Positions 9,492 through 20,037 of a DNA stretch of 64,000 nt are shown here, piece after piece. Both the position numbers and the translations under genes were made by a program. Under the pieces are notes generated by a model, which saw only the letters and a program-made list of their open reading frames with translations, did no database searches and had not been told where the DNA came from. Position 1 is the first letter of the stretch; each line of letters begins with the position of its first letter. The stretch is taken from positions 2,480,001 to 2,544,000 of the forward strand of contig JADANN010000401.1 in the NCBI GenBank assembly GCA_018806985.1, written 5' to 3'. Origin of the DNA: Angiostrongylus vasorum (Eukaryota; Nematoda; Chromadorea; Rhabditida; Metastrongylidae).

Positions 9492-9845
9492 TATATGTAC
9501 ACGTATGCCTTTCTATGTACGTGTGTACGCATGCATGTATGCGTACATATTGGAAGAACACCCTCCAAAAGAGATAGTTACTCCTCGAAGAGTAAGAAAT
9601 TTGACATAACGACGAAAAAATAGTTTATGGTCCTAACCTATTAACACAGAATATCTACTTAATTAGATAGTAATTCAATCCTTTTTGTAAAATATAGTGT
9701 TGTACATTAACACATAAATGCTTTAAGCACGACGAATAGGTGAACCGCCAAAGAAAAACAGTTACCTCGAAACCCATCGACCACCGTAAGCCAGTGGTTC
9801 ATAGATCCTCCTGACAAACATAAATATCACCGAAAAAAACCAGGA

Positions 9846-10135
9846 GGAAAACCATGCAGTCGAAGGGATAAATCCTAAATCGGACTTCGTTCCTCCGCTC
9901 TGCCATTTTTTGCAAGCTTTCCAAACAACCTGCTGTTTTGCAGTTCACTATTAGAGCATAATGTTGAAGTATTTGAATATGCTTCACATCGATTCGAACA
10001 ACAAGCGTGGACTATCGATTCGGGTCATCGGCTCTGATGAAGACGAAGACGTCGAAACGTTAGCCGGAAATAAACATATTTATCAACCTCGTGTAAGCTC
10101 ATCAAAGAAAGAATACATATTCAGATATGTTCGTT
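9846..10135 (+). repeat. 290-bp dispersed repeat carrying an intact hammerhead
   Basis: This is nearly identical, in inverted orientation, to 25443-25733. On the minus strand both copies keep an open frame beginning MKHxQILQHYALIVNCKT and continuing QKMAERRNEVRFRIYP. The plus strand carries the ribozyme at 10028-10067 and a tail 'caacctcgtgtaagctcat'. The repeat is probably part of a Penelope-related element or its non-autonomous derivative (inference). Confidence 0.7.
10028..10067 (+). ncRNA. Hammerhead ribozyme, fully intact minimal form
   Basis: Stem I is TCGGCT (10028-10033) with AGCCGG (10062-10067), six pairs with one G-U. The core is CTGATGA (10034-10040). Stem II is GACG (10042-10045) with CGTC (10050-10053), loop AAGA. 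Then come GAA (10054-10056), A15.1-U16.1 and C-G with no stem III loop, and U17 at 10061, where cleavage is predicted after U. All catalytic-core bases are canonical. The reduced stem III is the form reported for Penelope-associated hammerheads, which are thought to cleave as dimers. Confidence 0.85.
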
Positions 10136-10269
10136 ATGCCATACCCATTTTTTATTTTCGCTGCTTCCAAAGAATAGACATGCGTTAAATTTTTTAGGTA
10201 AACAGATGCACTTTCTATGTATTTCCCAACTACTTGACTGCAAAGTTTTAAACCATGTGCAGAATACTG

Positions 10270-10830
10270 TACTCATGGATGCTTGCGTGGGTGTGTTCTC
10301 GTTTATGCGGATTCTATTCTACGAGCCAGTTCGGCCAAAAGCATTCAATAATGTAAAAGGGGGGTGTATGGGAGGCGGTGAGGAGTCGCCTCCAACGAAC
10401 AGTCTCCATATCCATACTGGGACAGACTGGCAAGTATACACAGCCCCACTTTCTGATCTCAGCAAGCTACACATAGGTGTCAAAAACTAATCACAGTAAA
10501 ATGGACGGGTCTCATTCCGTTGACCCCGAAAGAGCCCGCGACAGGAGAGCGTTGGATAGTACGAGTGCGAAAAGGCTGCTAAAATCTAGGAGCCATCCTT
10601 GGCTTCGACGACTTGTACCTATAATGCACGCACACTTGTAACCAAGTCCTCGATAAAAGACTTGATCATGCAAGCAAGAGGCATAAGGTGCAACGCCATC
10701 AGACTGGCCGAGACGAGACGATGACGAGATGACAACGAAAAATGGAAGATCTACTGACGTCTGCTCGAGTCACTCGACGACCACCAGGACGGAAGATAAT
10801 GCAAGTGATACAAGTGATACGAAGTTGGTA
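10270..10830 (+). mobile_element. Internally deleted RTE derivative (5' end fused to 3' end)
   Basis: The left part follows the 5' region of the RTE at 13.66-14.1 kb: the 'gtatgggaggcgg' leader, 'aggctgctaaaatct' and 'tggccgagacgagacgatg'. At about 10720-10740 it jumps to the element's 3' end (the '-aatggaagatctactg' and 'ctcgagtcactcgacga' words, as at 16.37-16.44 kb). About 2.2 kb of the endonuclease and reverse transcriptase region is missing. Coding capacity is lost. Confidence 0.75.
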
Positions 10831-11229
10831 AGTTATTGAGATGCTATAGAGAGAGCTAGCTCATGAGCTGAATGCACGTGCTTATCAAAGTAATTACACA
10901 GTCCTTTCTAGTTCGCGTTTAACCACTTACTATTCGTTGACACTAATTATACTCTACACGAAACGGCTCATGATCATTTGAGAAAAATTATATGTACACA
11001 TATACATTTGAGAGAAATCCGTCAACCATAAAGTTATCCATTTTCACTACGACATCCTTAACATTAAATCATAAATAAATAAAAAACGTAAAGGATTGAA
11101 CACAGCATTCAGCATTAAAACGCATTGTAGTATTGGTATCTTAATCATAAACTGACCTAAACATCTGACCTGTCGAGTGACAGAAAAAGATAATGTAGTG
11201 GACAAAGCGTTTTTTTGTTTCGTGAAGTT

Positions 11230-11525
11230 TTCTACCAATTTAAACGGATAAAGGATAAAGCTCTCGGCGTTGGTCAATCCCCTGAGGGATGCGCCATGCA
11301 TTCAATTTCATGAAGTATCTTTGGAGGTGACCGAATGCATATCTGGCCTTTACAATGACTCGCGGTGACATACCGATGTATCGAGCTAGTGCTACTATCC
11401 TCCCAGACAAGTCTGGTACCAATTTGCCGACGCCGGAGGAATGGAAGGCTTGGTGGGCCATGAAAGTTGTGATCGATTCCACGTGTGTGTCGCAGTGGCA
11501 CCTCCAACCACTGCGCCACACGCCC
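11230..11525 (-). repeat. SINE family 1 copy
   Basis: On the minus strand it has box A 'tggcgcagtggttgg', box B near 'ggaatcgatcac', then the family body ('aattggtaccagacttgtct', 'ggaggatagtagcac', 'tgcattcggtcacctcc') and the end word 'gccgagagctttatcc'. It lies in the spacer just outside duplication unit 2. Confidence 0.75.
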
Positions 11526-11706
11526 CACTTTTCCATTAATTTGCCGACCTTTATTCAATGTGTGAACCACTTTTTATGGCACGGGATGAATATGAAACTA
11601 AGTGTGCGAACTTTAACCTACTGCACTGTGCCATGTCACACCTGGTACAAAACCAAAATAGATCTATGAGATAAAAATTTAAAATGAAGGTAAAAACACT
11701 GCCCAC

Positions 11707-11852
11707 CCCTCTTCAATAAGCGACCTTGCATCTATAGTCAACTGTGGGTTTCACATCGACACAATAGAAGCAATAGTACGATTCAAGTTGCTTCGTAGTA
11801 AACTAATTACTTCTTCAAGTTTAGTTTTGTAGATGCCTCGGCTGATTGGCTT
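11707..11852 (-). CDS. Lipase copy 2, exon 7 (nonsense)
   Basis: The acceptor is 'ttaattaacag'. It reads KPISRGIYKTKLEEVISLL, then LNRTIASIVSM and a TGA stop where copy 1 has Trp, then NPQLTIDARSLIEEG. At 146 nt it is one base shorter than copy 1. Confidence 0.75.
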
Positions 11853-11980
11853 CTGTTAATTAAGAGCACAATTTAATTATTACGCCTCTAAATAAACAAT
11901 CTAGTGAACAACCTACTAAACATCAATTTTTCAATGTGTTTAATTTGTTCAGCTTAAACGAGGTTGTAATATAAGTTTTA

Positions 11981-12016
11981 ATGACGCTTCAAGGTCTTCG
12001 TCTTCACCAGAGCCAA
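11981..12016 (-). ncRNA. Decayed hammerhead motif (left arm of foldback)
   Basis: On the minus strand CTGGTGA replaces CTGANGA (A6 to G), stem II reads GACG-AAGA-CCTT, and GAAGCGTC replaces GAAACGTC. Stem I is lost on the 3' side. Probably inactive. Confidence 0.5.
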
Positions 12017-12623
12017 CGCTCGCAGTCAATGGTCCACAGTTCTTCGCACTTTCAATCTGGTATCTTCGTCGCCGTATCGAGTCGGATCATTTCATGGGAG
12101 CACCACTCCAAAGAGGCAACCCACCCGGCGATGCGGTAGTTGTTTAAGTGATTGTTCAGTGATAACAACTTGTTTTTTTCCGAACAATCCATCCTGCAGA
12201 AGTTGGTTTCACTATCAGCTATGACAAGGCGTAAAAAATATTTTAAAAATTGCAAAAAACAGCAAATAGTAAATGGGTAAATGGCAATACATAAACGCAG
12301 ATAAGGAGGACACGTAAATACAAATTACATGCGAGTTAAAGACATGTTGATTAGTCACACAGAGTTAAAGGAAAATCGATTTTTGAAATTTTATTACGCT
12401 CAGTTCTAGCTAACAATGAAACCAAATTCTACAGGATTCAATGTCAACAAAAAAGTTACTGTCACAGGACAATCATTTCAACAACAACCGTCCAATATAA
12501 ACGACCATCGGCGGGTGAGATTGCCTCGTTCTTGCTGTGCTCCGCTGAAGAAGATCCGACTCGATACGACGGCGACGACACCACATCGAGAGCACAAAGG
12601 ACTGCGCACATCGACTTAAATCA

Positions 12624-12660
12624 TTGGCTCTGAGGAAGACGAAGACTTCGAAACGTCCGC
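12624..12660 (+). ncRNA. Hammerhead motif, core intact, minor stem mismatches
   Basis: CTGAGGA, stem II GACG-AAGA-CTTC (3 of 4 pairs), GAAACGTC. Stem I is GGCT with CGCC, mismatched at the pair next to the cleavage site. It could retain weak activity. Confidence 0.6.
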
Positions 12661-13029
12661 CGAATAAAATTTACATGAAAACCTCGCGTAAGGTGAACAG
12701 TTTAAACACACATTAGTCATTAGGTGATTAGTCACACCAAGGATTGAAGGAAAAAAGGTTCTTCAAATGCTGTTTATTAACCATCCATTGAAAAGCGACA
12801 GAAGAATAATAATTACCACGACTAATAAACCACTTCTCACGAAAGCATTATCAAACTGTTTTCCCGCCACGAATATCAAAGTTTGGGATGAGACCCCTGC
12901 TTGCAATGCTCAATCGACGGCCAAAAACATTTCTTCACCATTATGAAGTTCAGATGCACTTTTTGAAACCACGTTCAAGACTCTTCCATAACTGACTTCA
13001 CCATTTGAAAGTAACTTGTTGATCCGCAC

Positions 13030-13113
13030 CTCTTTTACAAAACATCTTAATTCCCCCATGTCATTTGCTCCAATGAATATCGAAACTAGTTTCCAGTCAT
13101 CCTTTAAACGAAC
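13030..13113 (-). CDS. Lipase copy 2, exon 6 (block III)
   Basis: The acceptor is 'gcattttcag' and the donor is GTGCGG. It reads VRLKDDWKLVSIFIGANDMG then ELRCFVKE, 84 nt and phase 0 to phase 0. This shows the undamaged form of the exon that is frameshifted in copy 1. Confidence 0.8.
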
Positions 13114-13205
13114 CTGAAAATGCAATAAATTCAATCCAAGAAGTTGCAACCACAGTCTAAATTATAAAACATTCCATTCTTCCAACCATCTAGTAAAACG
13201 CTAAC

Positions 13206-13357
13206 TCCTCTAGCCTTCATCTGATGAGTAAGTTCCTCTGCTTGCCTAGGGATATCCATGCTTGTCCTTCCACTTACTGCAACGTTGAAAACCATATCGT
13301 TAAAGCAAACTCCATGTGACATTCCCACAATACTTGGATTGAAAACTCGCAGTATAT
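13206..13357 (-). CDS. Lipase copy 2, exon 5
   Basis: It is 152 nt, as in copy 1. It encodes a NILRVFNPSIVGMSHG-like start, then FNVAVSGRTSMDIPRQAEEL and MKARG. The acceptor is an 'aattttttttag'-type tract. Confidence 0.8.
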
Positions 13358-13941
13358 CTAAAAAAAATTATTTTTTATTTCTGTACTTCGCAGCACAATA
13401 TGTGCTAGAAATTTTAAGATTTCCATGTATGAGATTCAAGCCACAAGTGAATCCATACTGTGTACAGCCTATGAGAAAATCAATTCACCACTATATAATA
13501 GGAGGTTAATGAAGAACACACGGAGATCTTTTAATAAGAGTAAGAAAATTCTGCTTGGTAGTGAAAAAAATCGTGTGCAGTGATCAAAAACAAAGTGTTC
13601 GAAATATGATCACGATGTAAGTACTTGCCTCTAGCAAAATCGGACATACAACAACTGAAGCTATGTGTGGCTGCGCTCTGGTTTATGCAGATTGTATTCT
13701 ACGAGTCAATTCGGCCAAAAGCCTGCAATCAAGTGACAGGGAAGTATATGGGAGGCGGTTAGGAGTCGCCTCCAACAAATAAGCTTCATGTCCACTCTGG
13801 GAGAGCCTGGCAAGCTACCCGTGAGTATACCCAGCCCCCCACGTTCAGAGCCCAGCAAGCTATAAGTGGGTATCAAAAATGCTAAACACAGTAAAAAAAA
13901 ACGAGCCTCATTCCCCTGACCCCTGAAAGAGCCCCCCAATT

Positions 13942-14778
13942 TTGCAGCGTTGGATGACGAGTAGGGAGAGGCTGCTAAAATCTCAGAGCCGATGGAAGCT
14001 GCCTGGATCACAAAGAGCTAAAGTGACGATCTGTACCTACAATGCACGTAGACTCGCATCCGAGTCCTCGATAGAAGACTTGCTCATGCAAGCAAGAAGG
14101 ATAAGCTACGACGTCATCGGCCTGGCCGAGACGAGACGACACCACCCATTCAACGCCGTCTATGACACCGGAGAAGAACTGTTCCTCAGAACATGCGACA
14201 GTAGAGGAGCCGGTCGCGTCGGCGTTCTCGTCAACACGACTTTGTCCATGAACATCGATTCATTCGAACAACTTACAACCTGAATCGGACGTTTACGATT
14301 AAAAAGATGTGGATCAATTCCGGCTTTGACAATCTTCGTCGTTTATGCGCCGACATCAAACCATGACGAAGAAGAAATCGAAGCATTCTATATGGACTTG
14401 GAGAAGTTCTACAGAGAAGATCACGCATTCTTCAAGCTCATCATTGGAGATTTCAACGCCAAGATTGGACCAAGAACGTCTGAAGAACGTCACATTGGCA
14501 CCTATGGATTAGAATGGAACGAACAAGGTGAGCGGCTATCTGAGTTTATCATGGCGACCAAGACAATCCATGGTAACCCACAATTCCAGAAGCTCCACCC
14601 TCAGCGCTGGACGTGGGAGTCTCCCAATGGAGAGTACCATAACGAAATGGAACACATCATAGTAAATAGAAGGTTTTGCTTAACCGATGTCGCTGTTGTC
14701 CAAAAATTCTACGGGATCACACTACCGTCTCCTTCGTGCAAGATTCTATTTCTCGCGCACAGGGAGAAAAGCCGATGA
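13942..14778 (+). pseudogene. RTE endonuclease domain
   Basis: An APE-type endonuclease, which nicks the target DNA to prime reverse transcription. Two in-frame halves are separated by a single TGA at 14281. The conserved Asn (TYNAR), Glu (AETR) and GDFNA are visible, but the usual Asp-His near the C-terminus reads Glu-His (MEHIIV), a possible inactivating change. Confidence 0.8.
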
Positions 14779-15057
14779 ATTCAAAAACCGAAGTCCCAGA
14801 ACCACTACAAACTGGGACTTATTTAATTCATTAGTTGGCTGCTGGGAAGATGTCGTTGTCGACAACATCGACGAAGATAACCGATGGGCTCATTCAACAT
14901 CTTCACGTTAGCGCTATGAAAGCTGAAGGTTCAGGACAAGATAAGACCAGAACACCTGAAGAACCTTCCGTCAATCCTCATAAACACATTGGCTCGGCTT
15001 TCCACACGTCACCTGTCCGAATGCAAGGTCCCTACCTACTAGAAGACCAGCAGGACC

Positions 15058-16448
15058 GTGCTATTGTTCATCAAGGGTGACCTACACGATATCGGCAACT
15101 ATCGTCCAATCTGCTTACTGTCTGTCCTCTACAAACTTTTCACTCGAGTCATCCTAAACAGGATTGACAAAACACTCGACGAAGGACAGCCATGTAAGCA
15201 AGCAGGTTTTCGAAAAGGATTTACTACGATGGACCACATCCACACGATAACAAGGCTCATTGAAGTATAGCGAGAGTATAAAAGACCAGTCTGTCTACTT
15301 TCGTCGATTTAAAGAAGGCCTTTGACTCAAATGGGATAGAAGCAGTTATGGAAGCCCTGGGTAGTCAGGGAGTCCCTAGTCAGTACATAAAGATTCTTCG
15401 TGAGCTGCACAAAAATTTCACAACCAAGGTATCACCATTCTACGACAATATAATCATTGACGCCAAAAGAAGAGTTAGGCAAGGCGATAACATCTCGCCA
15501 AAATTATTTACCGCTACACTCCAGAACGTCATGCGAACATTGGAATGGGATAATATGGGAGTGAAAATCGTTGGTCGGCAGTTACACCATCTTCGCTTTC
15601 CTGATGACATCGGCCTTATAACACCAAACATTAGCCAAGCGGAACGTATGCTTACCGACTTTGATAAAGCCTGTGGAAAGATTAGTCTTCAACTAAACCT
15701 CACAAAAAACGATGTTCATGAAGAACGGATTGGTTTCGCATGCCCCATTCATGCTCAACGGAACGAATATCTCCGAGTGCTCCAGTTATATCTATCTAGG
15801 TCAGGAAATCAATATGATAACGACCCAGCTCCAGAGCTGAGCAAAAGGAAACGAGCGGCTTGGGGTGCTTTCAAGAGCATCGAGGATGTAGTGAAGAGAA
15901 CAAGGAACACCCGACTCCGCGCCCACCTTTTCGGCTCACAGGTATTTCCTGTCCTAACGTTTGCGTCAGAAACCTGGTCGCTGCGTAAGCAGGATGAATG
16001 GTCACTCAGCGTTATCGAACGCGCAGTCGAATGGGCGATGCTAGGAGTATCCCGTTCCACACAAGTAAGGGAAGGTATCCGAAGCTCCGATCTGCGTCTC
16101 AAAAAAAAAGACGACGATCAAAAATCAAAGATGTCGTTCCAAACAATCCAAGATAAGGTAGGGCCGGACACGTAATGCGTATGAATGACAACCGATGGAC
16201 AAGAGCCGTTAGTGACTGAATTCCACGGGATGTCAAACGTACTGCAGGAAGACCACCGACCCGATGGTCAGAGTTCTTCACAAAGAGCCTTGAAGAAAGG
16301 CATGATGCTCGACGAGTCGCCAGAGCGAGCAGAACCCACTGGGCTACTCTTGCACGCGACAGGGAAAAACGGAAGACTTACTGCCTCCCGCTCGAGTCAC
16401 TCGACGATCAACGGGGCTACAGGTGATACAGGTGATGCTTCGAAATAG
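15058..16448 (+). pseudogene. RTE reverse transcriptase domain
   Basis: RNA-dependent DNA polymerase of the LINE. Frames at 15058-15270 and 15348-16175, plus a C-terminal stretch to 16448, carry the finger, palm and thumb words. The catalytic F/Y-A-D-D box reads FPDD at about 15597-15608, a Pro where Ala is expected. A stop and a frameshift near 15270-15310 separate the frames. Confidence 0.85.
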
Positions 16449-16455
16449 TACGAAT

Positions 16456-17585
16456 GACGCAGATTTTGTTCTCCTAATAATCGAAGTAGAGGGCGTAAAA
16501 TGTTTGGTTCAGTGTGGGCAAAAGTGGTATGAGCTACCTAATAGTCAACTACCGTCAAAGTACTTAGATCTATAAATGCCCCACCTTCACGACAGTGATC
16601 TTTACACATGGTGATCCAGCTGGTATCAAAGAGTGGTCCATACACGATTTCAGACCACTGACAGAGTTGTTTGAAGTAAAGCCTATGAGAAGATCATTTC
16701 ACCACTACAAAATATATACTTGTCGATGGAGACATAGAGATCTTTGAAAACGAGCAAAACATTCTGCTTGCTACTGAAAAAAATCAGGTGCGGTAATCAA
16801 CGCTGAAGTGTGGTTACAATATGATCCTGTTGAAACTATATGCCTCTAGCAAGATCAGACATGTAGTCATGCAACCTGCCCTTCAAAATGGTACGATTTA
16901 CACAGCTTGGACAAACCACAAGAATCATAAAATATCTTAAAACTGACCTTCAATAAGCTTCAGGAAAATTAATCGATATATCCCTTGATAATTAAGTTAA
17001 CACACATTTGATCAAAAAAAAAAACTAGTCGAATATATTTTTTTATCAACCTCTTGTTAGCTTAATAACCGAAAAAAAGATAGCGTAAAATCTTAGATCA
17101 AGCATGGGAAAAAAAATCAGTCCATCTTCTGAGTGGTCAGCCTAGCAGATGCTTATATCATTTTCGTCCATATGTCGTCACTGACCGATCCATCCCTGAT
17201 TCCGATGTACACTTCGCTGGATCTTGAAGAACAAATATTCTTCAGAATTTTGTGCTAAATATTCCTGCTTGATGCTGTTGCTTACAAGACACTTCTCAAG
17301 CGGTCTATAGAAGGTGACTAAAACTTCGTGCTGATCCATTTCTCAAACGCAAATACAACGTGGGACACAATGTTGTGTAAAACAAGCGTGGTTAATTGGG
17401 TCCAACCATTAGTTGCCGGCTTCTTTGTAAAACCCAAATCTTGTATACGTGGTACAAGCTGCTCTCCCTTTTTCTACGCGATTCCTTCTTCATATACTTT
17501 TCTCCTATCATTAAAATCAGGGGCTCACATATAATTCGATCTATCAATTAAGATAAACACGTCGAAAATTTTTCTATTGCAATCA
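16456..17585. other. Intronic stretch with a third partial intron repeat
   Basis: 16.68-16.88 kb repeats the lipase intron sequence seen at 13.46-13.64 kb and, more weakly, at 2.10-2.20 kb ('agcctatgaga' and 'agcaaaattctgcttg' words). No exon is attached to this third piece. Nothing else was recognised. Confidence 0.4.
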
Positions 17586-18470
17586 AATTGAGTGTATTAC
17601 TAAAACCTTCTCATAAAAAACCATCCTAACGCTCATCACATGGTACCTGAATGAAACCCAACCAACAGAGCAAACTCATTCTCACAAGCGATCTAGATTC
17701 ACTAACCACTTCCAAACACTCTTTGGAGCCACAGAGGTCCACTACAAATACCACCTAACCCTAAACATGATCATCGCTGAATAACATGAAAGCGTTCGGC
17801 GCTATGGAGGCCAAATTCCTTGAGTCCGCCTAGTTGACTAGTGTATACCCGCGTCTGACACAAAAACGCTGGCTGAAGTAGTTAGGTCTAGTGGCAATAT
17901 TGTCTTTTCATCAAACAATATTCCAACTGGTAAGAAAAAAAGACACGACAGCGCGCAAAGACACTATATGCAGGCAATCGAATGGGTAAGAAATAGAAAG
18001 ATGTTGATGGACGAATTCTCTTCATCCACAGTTTTGCTGACGACAACCTCACCTTTTCTTATGGTACTACAGAGGCGGAGACTGTTCCTATAGAAGGCTA
18101 GCAAACAGAGAAAACGACAGCCTAGATGGATCAAATCAGATTAGGTCTGATGCATATCTGGGAGGTTCAGTGAATATAGATAACCAGAGTGAAAAACTCA
18201 GTAGGAAACAACGAGCGGCGCTTGCAGCATTAATAAAACACTCGATGCCCACCCACATAAGAACAGGTAATTCATGGACAGCTTTAGTGTCGGTTTTAAC
18301 AGAATCAAAACAACTTCAAGAAGCGCTGTCAAAAAGATGGGCCCGTCGGCACATTCAACGCAGAAACGTAACTACTGGGAACTACAAAATTTGTGAAGAC
18401 GATTTACCTAAGCATCTACGGAAATAAGCAGCTCCTTTCACTATTTGCAGAACACTTCCAATTCGCTCTC
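17585..18470 (+). mobile_element. RTE-clade LINE fossil in lipase intron (copy 2)
   Basis: Paralog of the fossil at 3490-4650. It keeps TEVHYKYHLTLN, MKAFG, EWVRNRKMLMDEFSSS and NQSEKLSRKQRAALAALIKH. It lacks the 260-bp insertion found in unit 1, so it gives the empty-site sequence. Confidence 0.65.
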
Positions 18471-19370
18471 ATCAGCTGCACATGTTGACTGGTAACATAA
18501 TAACGATTGACACAGATATTCTCTTGACATAGAGATGAGACACTGAGGATTGTCATGCCAGGTGGTAGGTTTTCGTGCGAATCTAGTGATTGGATGCACG
18601 GCAATGCTTACTCCAGTGGAATTTAGTGCTGAGTTTCTCCCAGCTTGTAAGAAGTCATCTTTTTAAGGCAGAATTCACTTTTTCTTCTATCACATATAAG
18701 ACAACCCTCATGTGGTCTTCAGACTTAAGGTAACTGTGTATCGATCGTTGAGTGAGGAGAATTTGCTGGTGTTATGGACGCAGAGAAAAAAAATGCTTCC
18801 ATAACATAATGTATACTAGTTTTCCAGCTAAAACAACACCCTCTGCAACCTTGGATTTAACTGGTTGTGATCGGTTTCTTCTCTATCCGATGTACTGTGA
18901 AGAGCCTTCAATACACTGCTGTTAGAAGAATTGAAAAAATTATACATTACCACGTTATCTCAAAATATTCATAGGAGTTAGTCTTACCATTACCTGACAT
19001 ACCACAATTTACAACTACTCCTTGGGGTTGATCAGGTAATAACAAAGAAAGCGAGCATTAAAAGACGTACCTAAAAGGTAAAGACACTTCAGCAGTTTTG
19101 TGTCCTTGCTCTTTTGCATTGGTCCATATTCAATACAAAAAAGCCTAGCCCTTTTATTATTCTGCGTCCGGCAAAGTTAACCACTACACTGAAAAAAAGC
19201 GATAACCTCTCCTTTACTACTTAGTGCTTACTGATCCGAATGTGTTGGGACGGTTGTCATAAACACACGCTACAATACCATTATGCTACAATGAATGATA
19301 GCAAAGTATGCTGTACGCTGTAGGCTATCTAACAATCCTTTAGTGTAGTGTAACAATATGGCAGGTACTC
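18470..19370. other. Lipase copy 2 intron, no feature beyond duplication
   Basis: Matches 4650-5380 except that unit 1 carries a hammerhead-bearing segment (about 4736-4860) and unit 2 has different sequence there. No ORF or RNA was recognised. Confidence 0.35.
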
Positions 19371-19372
19371 AC

Positions 19373-19494
19373 TGGCCACAGATATGTGCTTTCCGATTGT
19401 TTCACCACCTCCAATAACATATGAATTTCCCAGATAGACATTATATGGATCATCATCGTAGTTTCTGGATAGCGCCGCCACCTTTAAATAATTT
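19373..19494 (-). CDS. Lipase copy 2, exon 4
   Basis: 122 nt, as in copy 1. Reads NYLKVAALSRNYDDDPYNVY then GNSYVIGGGETIGKHISVA. The GTGAGT donor is kept. Confidence 0.75.
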
Positions 19495-19566
19495 CTACAA
19501 ATTCAAGAAGGAGCACGAACAAAATTCTTAGACGCCGACGTGCACCTACGAGAGAAAACATGAAAC

Positions 19567-19704
19567 TTGCCGTGATTGAGTCACCCATTGCAGCGATGAC
19601 ATTTATATCAGCGTGTCGAGCATGATTCACGTCATCTGGTATCTTAGCGGACGGTTTCATCACTTCTGGATCGCATCGCAATACACCACCAAGTGTCTTG
19701 GTAG
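19567..19704 (-). CDS. Lipase copy 2, exon 3 (GDS catalytic serine)
   Basis: Same acceptor as copy 1. Reads TKTLGGVLRCDPEVMKPSA, then DDVNHARHADINVIAAMGDS and ITA. The donor is damaged by loss of one G, which changes the splice phase. Confidence 0.8.
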
Positions 19705-19899
19705 CTAAAGAGGGTTGAAAATTGAAAAGGAAAATAGAAAAACAGCTATGAGTCGCCTCTCTGTTTTTATTCCATAAAACGGCCCATGGCATATAATGGT
19801 ATGAAAGCGGAGTACGCTGGAGTTTTTTCTTTCTGATAAGAGACTGATGACGGAATGTTAATAAAAAGATAGCAGCAAGATCCATGTATCGAAACTCAC

Positions 19900-19939
19900 G
19901 AGTATGACCTTTCTAGCGAAAGATCGAAGTCGGCTACAC
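19900..19939 (-). CDS. Lipase copy 2, exon 2 (frameshifted micro-exon)
   Basis: 40 nt against 39 in copy 1. VADFDLSLE is readable, then one extra base shifts the frame before the GTGAGT donor. Confidence 0.6.
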
Positions 19940-20037
19940 CTTAGAAACAGAATGATATAAAAGAGTTGGTATATCACAATAATTTTGTTTACAAAGAGTA
20001 ACACAAGAGAATTTTTTGTGTTGTCAGTGGAACAAAC

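Larger units (their letters stand above)
11940..12715. mobile_element. Foldback element with inverted hammerhead-bearing termini
   Basis: The left arm (about 11950-12090) and right arm (about 12540-12705) are imperfect inverted repeats. Both contain the 'acgaggtt'/'aacctcg' end, a hammerhead motif (11981-12016 minus, 12624-12660 plus) and 'cgtatcgagtcgga'. The central part shares 'ccatcctgcagaagttggt' with the elements at 52.1-52.5 and 52.67-53.35 kb. It is absent from the paralogous position in unit 1 (about 1410). It has no transposase or polymerase frame. Confidence 0.7.
13660..16455 (+). mobile_element. RTE-clade non-LTR retrotransposon, near full length, inactive
   Basis: A 5' leader (with 'gggaggcggttaggagtcgc') precedes an apurinic-type endonuclease and a reverse transcriptase. 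Endonuclease words: [58 protein letters not shown]. Reverse transcriptase words: NYRPICLLSVLYKLFTRVIL, QAGFRKGFTTMDHI, LKKAFDS, RQGDNISPKLFTATL, LHHLRFPDD, LSKRKRAAWGAF. Lesions are a TGA at 14281, frameshifts near 14715, 14880 and 15300, and an apparent deletion between the two domains near 14.97 kb. The 3' end carries the 'ctcgagtcactcgacgatc' word and a short 'acaggtgat' repeat tail. It sits in the intron between lipase exons 4 and 5. Confidence 0.85.

Noticed and set aside
9271..9623. Three overlapping open frames of 70-96 codons
   Set aside because: They run through the (AT)n microsatellite and encode IY repeats on one strand and YI on the other; low-complexity artefacts.
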